This document shows, piece by piece, positions 54,762 through 54,989 of a stretch of 54,989 nt of DNA; within the stretch, counting starts at the first letter, position 1; every line of letters begins with the position of its first letter. The stretch covers positions 1 to 54,989 of the IMG/VR virus record IMGVR_UViG_3300012351_000011; one strand, 5' to 3'. This DNA comes from a virus. The notes under the pieces are model-generated. The model made no database searches. It saw nothing but the letters and a program-made list of their open reading frames with translations, and was not told the origin of the DNA. A program made the position numbers and the translations under genes.

Positions 54762-54989
54762 ATGCCTATAACTACGTATGTGGGTGATACGGGTACACCG
54801 TTCAAGTTCCCACTGACATTAGTCGATGGTTCAAAGCCAAATTTAACCGGCTTTACCAATGCGAACTTCCAATTGCATCTATTCCAGGCTCCAACCACCG
54901 TCAAGATTTGCTCAGGTGGAACGTGGTCAATTGTTGATGGTCCTGGAGGGATATGCCAGTATCAGCCAGTGGCCGCTGACCTGGATACA
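54762..54989 (+). CDS. BppU-like baseplate/fibre protein N-terminus, partial
   Basis: The 76 visible residues (MPITTYVGDTGTPFKFPLTLVDGSKPNLTGFTNANFQLHLF...) match the start of BppU-type N-terminal domains, which attach receptor-binding proteins to the tail. GGGAGGTGA stands upstream. The frame is cut by the window end. The last part is probably the frame at 2-55. Confidence 0.65.
   Translation, partial: MPITTYVGDTGTPFKFPLTLVDGSKPNLTGFTNANFQLHLFQAPTTVKICSGGTWSIVDGPGGICQYQPVAADLDT

Overview
The window looks like nearly all of a temperate, long-tailed (siphovirus-type) phage genome. It carries a terminase, portal, scaffold and capsid run, neck proteins, tail-tube proteins, a frameshifted tail chaperone and an 877-residue tape measure. 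It also has a very large tail protein, a tail-associated glycosidase, an endolysin and holin candidates, a tyrosine integrase and Xre-type repressor candidates. The host is probably a Ktedonobacteria-type Chloroflexota. The main clue is the surface protein at 19129-19848, whose layout (Pro/Gln-rich cytoplasmic N-terminus, one membrane helix, Thr/Pro linker, beta domain ending in a W-x-I-x-V-Q-E motif) I associate with that class; this is inference. The two window ends appear to be the two ends of one tail gene (54762-54989 and 2-55), so the piece is probably a circular or permuted genome with a few dozen bases missing at the cut.

Layout. 1-2276 (+): end of the tail gene, endolysin, holin-like protein. 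2393-7724 (-): early leftward operon of small soluble and membrane proteins, a primary-type sigma factor, a Cas4/RecB-like nuclease and an ssDNA-binding-like protein. 7955-15942 (+): replication and recombination genes (SWIM-type zinc protein, RusA, J-domain protein, DUF3987-type helicase/primase, PAPS-reductase-like protein, HNH nuclease, DnaG-like primase). 16090-24455: regulators and accessory genes, mostly (-), including three tiny membrane peptides, a SANT/HTH protein and an SF2 helicase. 24592-26706 (+): short early operons. 26760-28695: attachment region with tRNA-Arg fragments, then the integrase. 28869-31309 (+): membrane, overlapping and secreted proteins. 31374-31831: Xre regulator and the switch into the late operon. 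31832-54989 (+): packaging, head, neck, tail and host-surface degradation.

How it works together. Divergent early promoters of a TTGCAA-N17-TATACT type flank an identical 25-base control element at two distant loci and drive the left and right early operons. The late operon starts at a promoter followed at once by an intrinsic terminator, which suggests antitermination control. The most striking feature is a perfect palindrome, (C)CCCTTGCAAGGG(G). Its 10-base core CCTTGCAAGG occurs intact 24 times in 55 kb, in genes (in all three frames) and between genes, with about ten further near copies.
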